Of a DNA stretch of 64,000 nucleotides, positions 9,367 through 17,665 are shown one piece after another (position 1 is the first letter of the stretch; the number at the start of each line of letters is the position of its first letter). The notes beneath the pieces were generated by a model. That model saw nothing but the letters and a program-made list of their open reading frames with translations, searched no databases and had not been told where the DNA came from. The stretch spans positions 4,302,657-4,366,656 of the forward strand of contig NZ_CM007717.1 in assembly GCF_002019855.1 (NCBI RefSeq), written 5' to 3'. The stretch is from Streptomyces antibioticus. GTDB lineage: Bacteria > Actinomycetota > Actinomycetes > Streptomycetales > Streptomycetaceae. Both the position numbers and the translations under genes were made by a program.

Positions 9367-10266
9367 ATGGCCACCACCGACCGGTTCCCCACCGGGCCCG
9401 TCGTCCGGTACCCCGGGCAGGCCGCCAAGCTGGCCCTCGCCCACGCCCTGTCCGCCGCCGAACGCGGCCTGGCCGTGATCCCCCTGTCCCGCACCAAACT
9501 CCCGGCCGTGCGCTCCCCCCATCGCGACCGGCCGGACGGCCCGCGCTGCCACGGCGAGTGCGGCCGCCCCGGCCACGGCGTGTACGACGCCTCCACCGAC
9601 CCGTCCCGTATCCGCGCCCTCTTCGCCGCCGCCCCCTGGGCCACCGGCTACGGCATCGCCTGCGGACTGCCCCCGCACCATCTGATCGGCGTCGACCTCG
9701 ACACCAAGAACGGCACCGACTCCACCACCGCCCTGCGCGAACTGGCCCTCGGCCACCGCTTCACGATCCCGCCGACGATCGTCGTCATCACCCCGTCCGG
9801 CGGCCGCCACCTCTGGCTCACCGGCCCGCCGGACGTCGTCGTCCCCAACTCGGCCGGCCGCCTCGCCCCCGGCATCGACATCCGCGGCGCGGGCGGCTAC
9901 CTGGTCGGCCCCGGCTCCCGCACCGCCCACGGCGTCTACACCACGGCCCCCGGCACGGACCACCTGGCCCCGGCGCCCTGCCCCCGCGCCCTGCTGCGCC
10001 TGCTGCTGCCGCCCCCGCCGCGCCCCCGGGCGGCGCCGTCGACCGGCTCACACGGCGACGGCCTGGTCCGGTTCGTCCTCGCGGCCCACGCGGGCCAGCG
10101 CAACACCCGCCTGTTCTGGGCGGCCTGCCGGGCCTACGAGGACGGCATCGGCGAGTCCCTCACCGACGCCCTCGTTACGGCGGCCGTCCACACGGGCCTC
10201 ACGGAACACGAGGCCCGCTCGACGATCGAATCGGCGGCACGCATGAGCCACGGCCCTACGGCGTGA
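9367..10266 (+). CDS. bifunctional DNA primase/polymerase (prim-pol) domain protein
   Basis: 299 residues. Archaeo-eukaryotic primase-polymerase signature: Asp pair in LIGVDLDTK, then TPSGGRHLWL (the sGxxH element), then GIDIRGAGGYLVGPGS. A Cys/His patch RCHGECGRPGHG near residue 60 could bind zinc. A small helical domain follows (residues 225-295). This N-terminal domain is shared with actinobacterial plasmid and phage replication proteins, but no helicase domain is attached. Stand-alone chromosomal copies are common in Streptomyces and of unknown role. No ribosome site is visible; GACAAT lies 6-12 bases before the ATG, so a near-leaderless transcript is possible. Its 3' end overlaps the convergent lipoprotein gene by 11 bp. 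Confidence 0.85.
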   Translation: MATTDRFPTGPVVRYPGQAAKLALAHALSAAERGLAVIPLSRTKLPAVRSPHRDRPDGPRCHGECGRPGHGVYDASTDPSRIRALFAAAPWATGYGIACGLPPHHLIGVDLDTKNGTDSTTALRELALGHRFTIPPTIVVITPSGGRHLWLTGPPDVVVPNSAGRLAPGIDIRGAGGYLVGPGSRTAHGVYTTAPGTDHLAPAPCPRALLRLLLPPPPRPRAAPSTGSHGDGLVRFVLAAHAGQRNTRLFWAACRAYEDGIGESLTDALVTAAVHTGLTEHEARSTIESAARMSHGPTA

Positions 10267-10915
10267 AGACCTGCTCCAGCCGGTGAATGGCCCCGTCCTC
10301 GCCGACGGTGTAGCGGAACACCAGCCCGGAGTCGGGATGGGCGTCCACCCAGTCGATCAGCTCCTGGACGCCGATGCGCTGGTTCTCCGTGCTCTCGACG
10401 ATCGGCGTGACGGCCGTGACGTACGCGCCCTGGTCCATCGCCCACCGGCTGTCCTCCCCCGTCACGACGAACGGCGCCCCGTCCGTGTCCTTCCCTGGGC
10501 ACCCCCACGCGCCGTGCTGGAGAACGAGGTTGACCTTGTCCGTGATGCCGTCGATCTCCTCGATCCGGAAGAGCGCGATCTCGTCGGGGTCGACCTCCTC
10601 GACGGTGGGCGGCCCATCGGCACAGGGCGCGGCCGAGGGGGTGGCGTCGGCGGCGGGCGCGGCGGAGGCGGGGGAGGAGGGCGAGGCCTTGGAGCCGCCG
10701 GGCGTGGAAGCACTGACGGACGGACTCGCCCCCGGCGCCTTGCCGCCCCCACCGGACGGCGTGGCCGAAGAGCCCACGGACCCACCACCGCCGCCACTAC
10801 CACTGCCCTTACCGCTGTCGTCGTCCCCACCCTGGCACCCGGTGAGAGCGGCGGTCAGCGCGACGCCGGCGAGCACGACGGCAACGGATCTGAGCCGGTT
10901 GACCTTGACCTTCAT
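10256..10915 (-). CDS. lipoprotein of unknown function
   Basis: 219 residues. Lipobox LTGC at about residues 24-27 after a basic N-terminus and hydrophobic core predicts lipid anchoring at the outer face of the membrane. Residues 28-95 are a Gly/Ser/Pro/Ala-rich spacer that would span the cell wall. A compact C-terminal domain of about 120 residues contains two Cys (CADGPPTVEEVDPDEIALF and HGAWGCPGKDTDG), which could form a disulfide. No enzyme motif recognised. Confidence 0.75.
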   Translation of the reverse strand: MKVKVNRLRSVAVVLAGVALTAALTGCQGGDDDSGKGSGSGGGGGSVGSSATPSGGGGKAPGASPSVSASTPGGSKASPSSPASAAPAADATPSAAPCADGPPTVEEVDPDEIALFRIEEIDGITDKVNLVLQHGAWGCPGKDTDGAPFVVTGEDSRWAMDQGAYVTAVTPIVESTENQRIGVQELIDWVDAHPDSGLVFRYTVGEDGAIHRLEQVFTP

Positions 10916-11077
10916 CTGGGACGTCCCCCCTGTTCACGGGCGCCCGGACCGGTCACCCTCACGGAGCGGGACCGTAACAACGCGACCCTCCACCCCACAC
11001 CCCAGCAAGCCCTTACGTCACACAGCCGGGACACAGCCGTGGCCGGGCGAGGACCGGGGTTACGCGAGCATGCTGGA

Positions 11078-11527
11078 ATGAGCAACGAGAGTTCGGCGCA
11101 CTCCGGCCACGGCCATGTGGCCCTCCGGATCGGCCCCGCCACCTCCGGCAAGCCGGTGTACGAGACGCTGCCCGCCCGGGCGATCGGCCCCGACACCTAC
11201 GAACTGACGGGCAGCCCCGGCCTGGTCGAGGGCTGCGCGGCCGGAGATGTACTGAAGGTCGCCGCCGACGGCACGTTCCAGGTCGAACACCGAGGCCCGA
11301 ACCTCTGCGTCCAGGCATTCGGCGACCCACCCTTCACCGCCGCGTCCCTGAACTCCCTGACCACGGCCTTCGCCCCTCTGAACGGCCTGGTGGAGGCCCC
11401 CGCCGACCGCCGCTTCATCGTGGCCACGGTCCCGACGACCGCCGGCGTCCCCGCCGTGGAGAACGTGATGGAGTCCTGGGCATCGGAGGTACCGGGCCGC
11501 CTGGAGTGGGGCGTCAGCAACATCTAG
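11078..11527 (+). CDS. DUF4265-like protein
   Basis: 149 residues. The pattern of an early aromatic residue, then TYELTGSPGLVEGCAAGDVLKV and later a segment predicting conserved geometry around NSLTTAFAPLNG, resembles small DUF4265 proteins. No catalytic motif is apparent. The ATG at 11078 is the only start that leaves a compact domain; the frame is open far upstream but overlaps the antisense lipoprotein gene. A strong hairpin follows 7 bp after the stop. Confidence 0.65.
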   Translation: MSNESSAHSGHGHVALRIGPATSGKPVYETLPARAIGPDTYELTGSPGLVEGCAAGDVLKVAADGTFQVEHRGPNLCVQAFGDPPFTAASLNSLTTAFAPLNGLVEAPADRRFIVATVPTTAGVPAVENVMESWASEVPGRLEWGVSNI

Positions 11528-11534
11528 GGAGTAC

Positions 11535-11568
11535 GGCCCCCGACCGCCCCACCACCTGGTCAGGGGCC
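11535..11568. terminator. bidirectional terminator hairpin, copy 1 of a repeated pair
   Basis: GGCCCCCGACC pairs with GGTCAGGGGCC (one internal mismatch) between convergent genes. Its arms are identical to those of the hairpin at 12478-12508; only the loop differs in sequence and length. Confidence 0.65.
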
Positions 11569-11573
11569 GTTCG

Positions 11574-12125
11574 TCACCGAGGCGTCGCCATCACCATGAC
11601 GGCGTTGGCGGCGAACGCCGGCAGCAGAAGCCCGTACAGCACGGCCGGGACGCTGGTGCTGTCGTCCTTCCTCCACGGAGCGGGGCCGCGCCGCTTGTGG
11701 TGGTCCCAATGACGCCGCTCGGTGCCGACCCTGGCCAGGACCATGATCGCCACTTCGGCCACCAGGGCGACGACGGCCACGGGCTCGACCGTCATGAAGT
11801 CACCTGACTTGCCGCACGCCTGGGAGATGGCAGAGATACCGATGAACGCCTTCACGGCCTCCCGCTCCGCCGAACCGACCCGCTTGCCGTTCACGAAGCG
11901 CCAGATGATGTTCGCGGTCTTCTTCGCTCCGTACCGCTTGAACAGCGCCACGGCCCGGACGACCCTGATGCTGGACCCGGCGGGGGCGAAGGAGATCAGA
12001 ACGGCGGCGACGGCCGCCCCGCACTAGACGACGAACTTGGTCTTGTCCCACCAGGAGAATCCGTTCGCCTTGTGGTTCTGGCTCGCGACACCGGTGAGCT
12101 GGGCGAGTGTGGAGACGCGGTCCAC
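11574..12125 (-). pseudogene. orphan small membrane protein, apparently interrupted by an in-frame TAG
   Basis: On the minus strand one frame runs from a GTG at 12125 to the stop at 11574, broken only by TAG at 12024-12026. The residues on either side (KTKFVV / CGAAVAAVLISFAPAGS) read as one continuous hydrophobic segment, which argues for a nonsense mutation in a gene of about 183 residues. Downstream comes a soluble stretch (KKTANIIWRFVNGKRVGSAE) and two more membrane segments. The intact remainder could still be expressed from the ATG at 11795, which has AGGTG five bases upstream and would give a 73-residue two-TM protein. GC content is lower than in neighbours. No family recognised. Confidence 0.45.
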
Positions 12126-12171
12126 GGCAGACGGGATGGGGCAGGGAAGAGTGGTGGGTTGAAATTCTGGA

Positions 12172-12375
12172 TCAGGTGTCGCCGATAGGTTCCGCGAACT
12201 CAAAGATGTGCTCCAGCCGCCCTCTGCGGAGTCCCCCACTGTCGAGATCCTTGGTCTCGATGTAGGTGACCTCGCCAACCGTGAACACTCCAGTCACCCG
12301 GAAACGGAAGTCGTGCTCCGGAAAGCCTGGTACGCGGCGTGCCCAGTCGGAGCCGACCTGTGGTTGTGTCGTCAT
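12172..12375 (-). CDS. small hypothetical protein
   Basis: 67 residues starting MTTQPQVGSDW; an ATG six codons earlier follows GGGAGG too closely (2 bases) to be a clear start. The protein is mostly beta-type (FRFRVTGVFTVGEVTYIETKD) with an acidic tail. It looks coding because charged and hydrophobic residues alternate sensibly, unlike the other frames. It belongs to the low-GC patch next to tRNA-Ser. No family recognised. Confidence 0.45.
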   Translation of the reverse strand: MTTQPQVGSDWARRVPGFPEHDFRFRVTGVFTVGEVTYIETKDLDSGGLRRGRLEHIFEFAEPIGDT

Positions 12376-12477
12376 CCGGTTAGTGTGCATTGCCTCCCAA
12401 CGCCGTGCCCCACCGTGCCCGATGGGCCAGGAACTCATGGGAAATCACGGTCACCAACGGGCAGCAAACATGACGAA

Positions 12478-12508
12478 GGCCCCCGACCGATACTCCTGGT
12501 CAGGGGCC
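12478..12508 (-). terminator. terminator hairpin after tRNA-Ser, copy 2 of a repeated pair
   Basis: GGCCCCCGACC pairs with GGTCAGGGGCC, 11 bp past the tRNA 3' end on the minus strand. It shares 26 bp with the hairpin at 11535-11568. Confidence 0.65.
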
Positions 12509-12518
12509 ATCTCACCTG

Positions 12519-12605
12519 CGGTGGGTGTGGGATTTGAACCCACGGTGACATCGCTGCCACGACGGTTTTCAAGACCGTTCCCTTAGGCCGCTCGGGCAAC
12601 CCACC
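12519..12605 (-). tRNA. tRNA-Ser (anticodon UGA)
   Basis: 87 nt. Acceptor stem GGTGGGT/ACCCACC, D arm GCCCGAGCGGCC, anticodon loop CTTGAAA flanked by ACGGT/ACCGT, long variable arm (class II), T arm GTGGGTTCAAATCCCAC. CCA is not encoded. Reads UCN serine codons. Confidence 0.95.
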
Positions 12606-12655
12606 CCGCGCCGTCGATCACTCGGTGGCGCGGGGACAAGAGTAGCGGGTGGGGG

Positions 12656-14209
12656 TCAGTTGTCGCCGGTTCGGGAGCCGAGGGTGAGGTCTACCGTGTG
12701 GGTCTTGCCGTCGCGTTCGTAGGTGATCGTGACCTTGTCGCCCGGCTGGTGGGTCCAGATCTCGCCGATCAGGGTGGGGCCGCTGTCGATCACCGTGTCG
12801 TCGAGCTTGGTGATGACGTCGCCGGGCTTGAGGCCGGCCTCGGCCGCCGGGCCGCCCGCCTCGACCGCGTCGGAGCCGCCCGCGCCCTGGTCGGTGATCT
12901 TCGCGCCGCCCGTGGACTCGTCCAGGGAGACGGACGCGCCGATCTTGGCGTACACCGGCTCGCCGGTCTTGATCAGTTGCTGGGCGACGTACTTGGCCTG
13001 GTTGATCGGGATGGCGAAGCCGAGGCCGATCGAGCCGGACTGGGCGGCGCCGCCGAGGCCGCCGCTGCCCGTGGACTGGATCGCGGAGTTGATGCCGATG
13101 ACATTGCCCTGGGCGTCCAGCAGCGGGCCGCCGGAGTTGCCGGGGTTGATGGACGCGTCGGTCTGGAGGGCGCTCATGTACGAGGAGCTGCTGCCGGAGC
13201 CGTCGGAGGACGCCACCGGGCGGTTCTTGGCGCTGATGATGCCCGTGGTGACCGTGTTCGACAGGCCGAAGGGCGCGCCGATCGCGATGGTGGAGTCGCC
13301 GACCGCCACCTCGTCGGAGTTGCCCAGCGTCAGGGGCTTCAGGTCGGACGGCGCGTTCTTGAGCTTGATGACGGCCACGTCGTAGCCCTGGGCGTGGCCG
13401 ACGACCTCGGCGTTGTACTTCTTGCCGTCCGGGAAGGTGGCCGTGACCTTGCCGCCGTCGACCGCGTCGGCGACGACGTGGTTGTTGGTGACGATGTGGC
13501 CCTGGGTGTCGAAGACGAACCCGGTGCCGGTGCCGCCCTCGCCGTTGCTGGACTCGGCCTCGATCGTGACCGTGCTGGGCAGCGCCTTGGCGGCGACCCC
13601 GGCGATGGTGCCCGGGTCGCGCTTGACGGCGCCGCCGCTGGTGGAGGAGGACACGGTCGTCGAGCCGGAGCTGTCGTCGTTCTTGGCGAGGGTGTAGCCG
13701 ATGCCGCCGCCCAGGCCGCCGGCGACCAGCGCGGCGATCAGGAGCGCGGCCACGAGACCGCCGCGGCCCTTGCCGGCCTTGGGCGCGGGCTGCTGGTAGG
13801 AGGCGCCCCAGACGGGGGCCTGACCGCCGCCGGAACCCGAACCGAAGCCGGCGGCCGCCTGCGGAACGCCGCCGTCCGTCGCGCCGTACGCGTGCGTGCC
13901 CGGCTCCGCGTAGGCGGGTGCCGGTGCCGCCGGGGCGCCCGCCGTCGCGTACGCGGGGACCGCCGGCGGGGCCGCCTGGGGGGCCGTCGGAGGCGGCCAC
14001 TCAGCGGCGGCCGCAGGCGCGGTGGGCGGCGGCCAGGTGCCGTCCGCCGGCGCGGCCGGGGTCTGCGGGAGCGGGGTCGTGGGGGCGCCCGCGTCGGGGA
14101 CGGGCGGCTGCGGGGCGGCCGAGGGAGTTTCCACCGGCACGGGAGGTGCGGACGGGGCCGGGGGTACCGGGGTGGTGCCCTCGTTGATGCCCTCGTTCTC
14201 GGTGCTCAC
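12656..14209 (-). CDS. membrane-anchored HtrA/DegP-like serine protease with PDZ domain
   Basis: 517 residues. Residues 1-145 are a cytoplasmic Pro/Ala-rich tail with repeated WPPPTAP units; one membrane segment follows at about 148-172 (GLVAALLIAALVAGG). The extracytoplasmic trypsin-like domain has the triad His in VTNNHVV, Asp in YDVAVIKL and Ser in NPGNSGGPL. A PDZ domain (about 415-500, AEAGLKPGDVITKLDD) closes the protein. It should act in protein quality control outside the membrane. GTG start with GGAGAAGAG upstream. Lies directly downstream of a 304-bp non-coding leader region. Confidence 0.93.
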   Translation of the reverse strand: MSTENEGINEGTTPVPPAPSAPPVPVETPSAAPQPPVPDAGAPTTPLPQTPAAPADGTWPPPTAPAAAAEWPPPTAPQAAPPAVPAYATAGAPAAPAPAYAEPGTHAYGATDGGVPQAAAGFGSGSGGGQAPVWGASYQQPAPKAGKGRGGLVAALLIAALVAGGLGGGIGYTLAKNDDSSGSTTVSSSTSGGAVKRDPGTIAGVAAKALPSTVTIEAESSNGEGGTGTGFVFDTQGHIVTNNHVVADAVDGGKVTATFPDGKKYNAEVVGHAQGYDVAVIKLKNAPSDLKPLTLGNSDEVAVGDSTIAIGAPFGLSNTVTTGIISAKNRPVASSDGSGSSSSYMSALQTDASINPGNSGGPLLDAQGNVIGINSAIQSTGSGGLGGAAQSGSIGLGFAIPINQAKYVAQQLIKTGEPVYAKIGASVSLDESTGGAKITDQGAGGSDAVEAGGPAAEAGLKPGDVITKLDDTVIDSGPTLIGEIWTHQPGDKVTITYERDGKTHTVDLTLGSRTGDN

Positions 14210-14513
14210 AGCTCTTCTCCTCGATCCACGGCTGTTGTCGGTCGCACTGGGTCACGCCTTCGCGCTCGTCCACGCTTGTCACGCTCGCTCGCGCTTGTCC
14301 ATGCCTGTTCACGCTTGTCGTCGACCCGGCGCGCTGGAAGCTGTGCGTGTGCTTCTTGTACGTCCCAGCTTTTCCCACGGGCCGTCAGAGCACCATAAGC
14401 GGTGCCTGTGGGTCCTTGACCATTCTTTATATGGGATATTCAACGCAATGCGTACGCTTCACCGAAACATCTCACGGGCTTCTCAGACAGCCGGCGGGTG
14501 ACACCATGACGCG
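14210..14513. other. intergenic leader between divergent protease and phosphodiesterase genes
   Basis: No gene seen. Positions about 14250-14330 repeat degenerate words of the type CACGCTTGTC. Positions 14424-14446 are AT-rich and form the most likely promoter zone for the rightward gene. Confidence 0.5.
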
Positions 14514-15350
14514 GTGACCCACGCACGCCCGCACCGCATTCAAGTCGTCGCCCACCGCGGCGCCTCCGAAGAGGCCCCCGAGCACACCCTGGCCGCGTAC
14601 CGGAAGGCCATCGAGGACGGCGCCGACGCCCTCGAGTGCGATGTCCGGCTCACGGCCGACGGCCATCTCGTCTGTGTGCACGACCGTCGCGTCAACCGTA
14701 CGTCCAACGGCCGCGGCGCGGTCTCCGCCCTGGAGCTGGCCGATCTCGCGGCGCTCGACTTCGGGTCCTGGAAGACCCGGGAGGCCCGCGAGGCATGGCG
14801 GGCCCGGGACGAGGAGCCGGACTGGGAGTTCCGCCCCGAGGACCGCGAGGACACCTCCGTCCTGACCCTGGAACGCCTGCTGGAGCTGGTCTCCGACGCC
14901 GGGCGCCGGGTCGAGCTGGCCATCGAGACGAAACATCCGACGCGCTGGGCCGGACAGGTGGAGGAGCGGCTGCTGGTGCTGCTCAAGCGGTTCGGCCTGG
15001 ACGCTCCGGCCACCGCGGACGACTCCCCGGTGCGCGTGATGAGCTTCTCGGCGCGCTCGCTGCACCGCGTGCGTGCCGCCGCGCCGACCCTGCCGACGGT
15101 CTATCTGGTGCAGTTCGTCTCGCCGCGGCTGCGGGACGGGCGGCTGCCGGCGGGGGTGCGGATCGCGGGCCCGTCGATCCGGATCGTGCGCAACCACCCG
15201 GCGTACGTCGAGCGCCTGAAGCGCGCCGGGCACCAGGTGCACGTGTGGACGGTGAACGAGACCGAGGACGTCGACCTCTGTGTCGAGCTGGGGGTCGACG
15301 CGATCATCACCAACCGCCCGCGCGCGGTGCTGCAACGACTGGGCGAGTGA
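14514..15350 (+). CDS. glpQ: glycerophosphodiester phosphodiesterase
   Basis: 278 residues, the usual size of a cytoplasmic GDPD. The catalytic pattern is complete: VVAHRGASEEAPEHT (His-Arg of the HRG motif), ALECDVRLTADG (metal-binding Glu and Asp), VCVHD (second His), and ELAIETK later in the barrel. Hydrolyses glycerophosphodiesters to glycerol 3-phosphate and an alcohol. No signal peptide. Start GTG at 14514; an ATG 10 bases earlier is in another frame. An insertion of about 40 residues rich in charged residues (residues 83-120) is typical of actinobacterial members. Confidence 0.92.
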   Translation: MTHARPHRIQVVAHRGASEEAPEHTLAAYRKAIEDGADALECDVRLTADGHLVCVHDRRVNRTSNGRGAVSALELADLAALDFGSWKTREAREAWRARDEEPDWEFRPEDREDTSVLTLERLLELVSDAGRRVELAIETKHPTRWAGQVEERLLVLLKRFGLDAPATADDSPVRVMSFSARSLHRVRAAAPTLPTVYLVQFVSPRLRDGRLPAGVRIAGPSIRIVRNHPAYVERLKRAGHQVHVWTVNETEDVDLCVELGVDAIITNRPRAVLQRLGE

Positions 15351-15684
15351 CGCGATTCACACAGCCTTCGAACGGCCGGCGCGGGGCTCCTGACGCCGCC
15401 TCACCCGTCTCCTGAGTCTCGGCCTGCCCTTCTGCCTCAGTCGTCCCATCCGTCACTCGCTTCACACATGTCCCTCACAGCCCCTTGACCTCCCCACCAA
15501 CCCTCCCGCATGCTCCAAATCGGCCACACCGACGAAATTCAGCCATGCGCTCACCAGGAGTGCTCCGGCGCGTTCGGTCCGCATTCGATCGTTGTGAATG
15601 CGTCCCCGGACCTGGATTGGCCGGTTTCCGGTTCAGGCCAATGGGGCATCCACACCGTGGCGTGGGGCGAAGGAGGTCTCGGGG
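15351..15684. other. 334-bp non-coding gap
   Basis: No credible coding sequence, hairpin or RNA found. It ends in the AAGGAGG ribosome site of the ATP-binding regulator gene. Confidence 0.4.
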
Positions 15685-16248
15685 GTGGCGTTGGTGGTGG
15701 CACAGGAGGTGCCCACGTCGTCGAGCATGGCCGTACCCCATGGCCCTGCGGGCGTGGGCAAGGCGAGACATCGCATGCGCGATCAACTGCGCAGCGGAGG
15801 TGTGCCGGAGACGGTCATCGACGATGCCGTACTGATCCTTTCCGAGCTGTTGAGCAACGCGTGCAAACACGGCCGGCCTTTGGGCGACGCCCTGGCCGGT
15901 GACGGCGACATACGCGCCGCGTGGCGGGTGGATCCCGGCGGCCGGCTGGTCGTCGAGGTGACCGACGGCGGCGGGCCGACCCGCCCGGCCCCGGCCACCC
16001 CGTCCGTCACCGCGCACGGCGGCCGCGGGCTGAACATCATCACCGCGCTCGCCGACGACTGGGGCGTCCGCGACGACGCCCGGGGCGAGGTCACGGTGTG
16101 GGTGCTGGTCCACACGGACGTCCACGATCCCGACGCGGGGCGGCGCCGCGACGACTTCGCCTCCCGGATCACCGCGCCGGTGGTGGCGTCGATCCCGGGT
16201 CTGGACTTCGCGGACGCCTTCGACGACCTGGAGCAGCGGCGGCCGTAG
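15685..16248 (+). CDS. ATP-binding anti-sigma/regulator protein (HATPase_c_2 family)
   Basis: 187 residues. GHKL ATPase boxes: N-box LSELLSNACKHG, G1-like EVTDGGGP, G2-like HGGRGLNIITALADDWG. This is the RsbW/SpoIIAB-type kinase fold found in dozens of Streptomyces single-domain regulators, which usually phosphorylate an anti-anti-sigma protein or bind a sigma factor. Start: GTG at 15685, eight bases after AAGGAGG, is far better than the upstream ATG codons. A 60-residue C-terminal extension rich in Asp and Arg is not part of the ATPase fold. Partner unknown. Confidence 0.82.
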   Translation: MALVVAQEVPTSSSMAVPHGPAGVGKARHRMRDQLRSGGVPETVIDDAVLILSELLSNACKHGRPLGDALAGDGDIRAAWRVDPGGRLVVEVTDGGGPTRPAPATPSVTAHGGRGLNIITALADDWGVRDDARGEVTVWVLVHTDVHDPDAGRRRDDFASRITAPVVASIPGLDFADAFDDLEQRRP

Positions 16249-16266
16249 GGCTGGAACACCGGCGAC

Positions 16267-16331
16267 CGTGGACAACGCGTGTCCGCAGCCGTTGTCCACA
16301 ACGGCCGTCCACAACCCGGCCGTCGTCCACA
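16267..16331. other. DnaA-box cluster A
   Basis: Four 9-mers near the actinobacterial consensus TTGTCCACA: CGTGGACAA at 16267-16275 (reverse), TTGTCCACA at 16292-16300 (perfect), CCGTCCACA at 16305-16313 and TCGTCCACA at 16323-16331. All lie within 65 bp of the 156-bp spacer before the SEC-C gene. Confidence 0.65.
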
Positions 16332-16404
16332 GGTTCCGGTGACCGCGCGTACGAACGGCTAGGCTCCCGCCGTACCAGACGAGCCGTACCCGGGAGACAC
16401 CCAG

Positions 16405-17370
16405 ATGGCCAAGAAGCGACCCCAGACGAAGGCCGGCCGGCCTCAGCTCACCGACGGGGAGATCCCGGTCGTCGGCGCCCGGGAGCCCTGCCCCTGCGGC
16501 AGCGGCCGCCGCTACAAGGCGTGTCACGGCCGCGCCGCCGCGCACGCCGCGACCGAGCTGGTGCAGCGCCCCTTCGAGGGGCTGCCGGGCGAGTGCGACT
16601 GGGTGGCCCTGCGCGAGCTGGTCCCGGCGGCCACCGTCGAGCTGACGCTGAAGGACGGTCTGCCCGAGGGCGTCCCGTCCGTCACCCTCGCCACCGTGCT
16701 GCCGATGGCGTGGCCCGCGCTGCGCCGGGACGACGGCTCGGTGCTGCTCGGCCTCCAGAACGACACGCCGTCCGGGGACATCAGCCGCGACCTGGCCGAC
16801 ACCCTCCGGCGCGCCCTGGAGGCGGCGCCGGGCACCCCGGTGCAGGCCCGCCGCGCGCCCGCCGACGGGGTCCGGTTGCAGGATCTGCTCGACCCCGAAG
16901 GCGCGTTCGCGCCAGTTGTGCACAGCGGCTTCGAGTTCTGGGTCCCGGACCCGGAGAACGCCGCGCCGGACGTGACCGCCTCCCTGGAGCGGGCCAACGA
17001 GGCGGCGATCCCGACCGTGAAGCTCACGGGTGTGGACGCCGCGTACTGGTGCGAGACGCCCGACAAGAACCACCTGCGCTGGGTCATGCCGCACCCCGAG
17101 GAGCGGCTTCTGGACGCGCTCGCGCGGCTGCACGCGGCGGGCCGCTCCGGCCTCGGCGAGGGCACGCGTCTGGTGGGCTCGTTCCGGGCGCACGGCCTCA
17201 CCGTGCCGGTCTGGGACCTCCCGAGCGAGATCACCGCGGACGACGTGGAGAAGCCGGCCGCCGAGTTCGCCGAGCGCCTCGCCGCCGCCCTGGCCTCGGA
17301 CGCGCCGCTCACCCCGGAGGAGCGCCGGGCCCGCGGCGGCCTCACCAACCGACAGGTCACGCTGAGCTGA
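16405..17370 (+). CDS. SEC-C motif protein (DUF5926-like)
   Basis: 321 residues. An N-terminal zinc-binding SEC-C motif, PCPCGSGRRYKACHG, at about residues 28-42, the same metal finger that ends SecA. The remainder is a single alpha/beta domain with conserved segments (FEFWVPDPENA, TPDKNHLRWVMPHPEERLL) that match actinobacterial DUF5926 proteins. Role unknown; SEC-C usually mediates ribosome or SecB contact. The promoter region contains the DnaA-box cluster A, so expression might respond to DnaA. Convergent with the next gene. Confidence 0.8.
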   Translation: MAKKRPQTKAGRPQLTDGEIPVVGAREPCPCGSGRRYKACHGRAAAHAATELVQRPFEGLPGECDWVALRELVPAATVELTLKDGLPEGVPSVTLATVLPMAWPALRRDDGSVLLGLQNDTPSGDISRDLADTLRRALEAAPGTPVQARRAPADGVRLQDLLDPEGAFAPVVHSGFEFWVPDPENAAPDVTASLERANEAAIPTVKLTGVDAAYWCETPDKNHLRWVMPHPEERLLDALARLHAAGRSGLGEGTRLVGSFRAHGLTVPVWDLPSEITADDVEKPAAEFAERLAAALASDAPLTPEERRARGGLTNRQVTLS

Positions 17371-17516
17371 GACACAGCGGGGAGACAGGGTCCGGCTGAC
17401 CGGTCGGTCAGCCGCCCTGACCCCTCGAAAGACGTGACTCCGCTCACAACTCCCGCTGCTTCAGGGCGAGTCGACGCCGAAACCGCCGGTCGGCGGGTGT
17501 CCGAAAGCCCGATGAA

Positions 17517-17554
17517 AACAAGAGATCGAATTTGCTTGGAGCCGATCTCTTGTT
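17517..17554 (-). terminator. twin hairpin I in convergent intergenic region
   Basis: AACAAGAGATCG pairs perfectly with CGATCTCTTGTT (12 bp) around a 14-nt loop. On the minus strand it is followed by TTTTCAT, a short U-tract, so it most likely ends the leftward transcript. A structured small RNA is the alternative. Confidence 0.6.
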
Positions 17555-17567
17555 ACCGTTCCAGTAG

Positions 17568-17605
17568 CCCGGTTGCTGGTGCATCCCCCGTCGCCAGCAA
17601 CCGGG
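17568..17605 (+). terminator. twin hairpin II in convergent intergenic region
   Basis: CCCGGTTGCTGG pairs perfectly with CCAGCAACCGGG (12 bp), again around a 14-nt loop. It is followed by TCTTTCC on the plus strand, so it suits the SEC-C transcript. Only 13 bp separate it from hairpin I. Confidence 0.65.
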
Positions 17606-17665
17606 TCTTTCCATGCCCGGCCGACCTGGCCGGTCGGACGCCGTTCACCAACTGGCGCGCCCTGC

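Noticed and set aside
12278..12438. N-terminal extensions of the minus-strand small genes in the tRNA-Ser patch
   Set aside because: The upstream codons overlap each other in different frames and lack ribosome sites, so only the shorter versions were kept.
15475..17193. Minus-strand open frame of 572 codons
   Set aside because: Antisense to the ATP-binding and SEC-C genes; low-complexity Arg/Gly translation and no motif.
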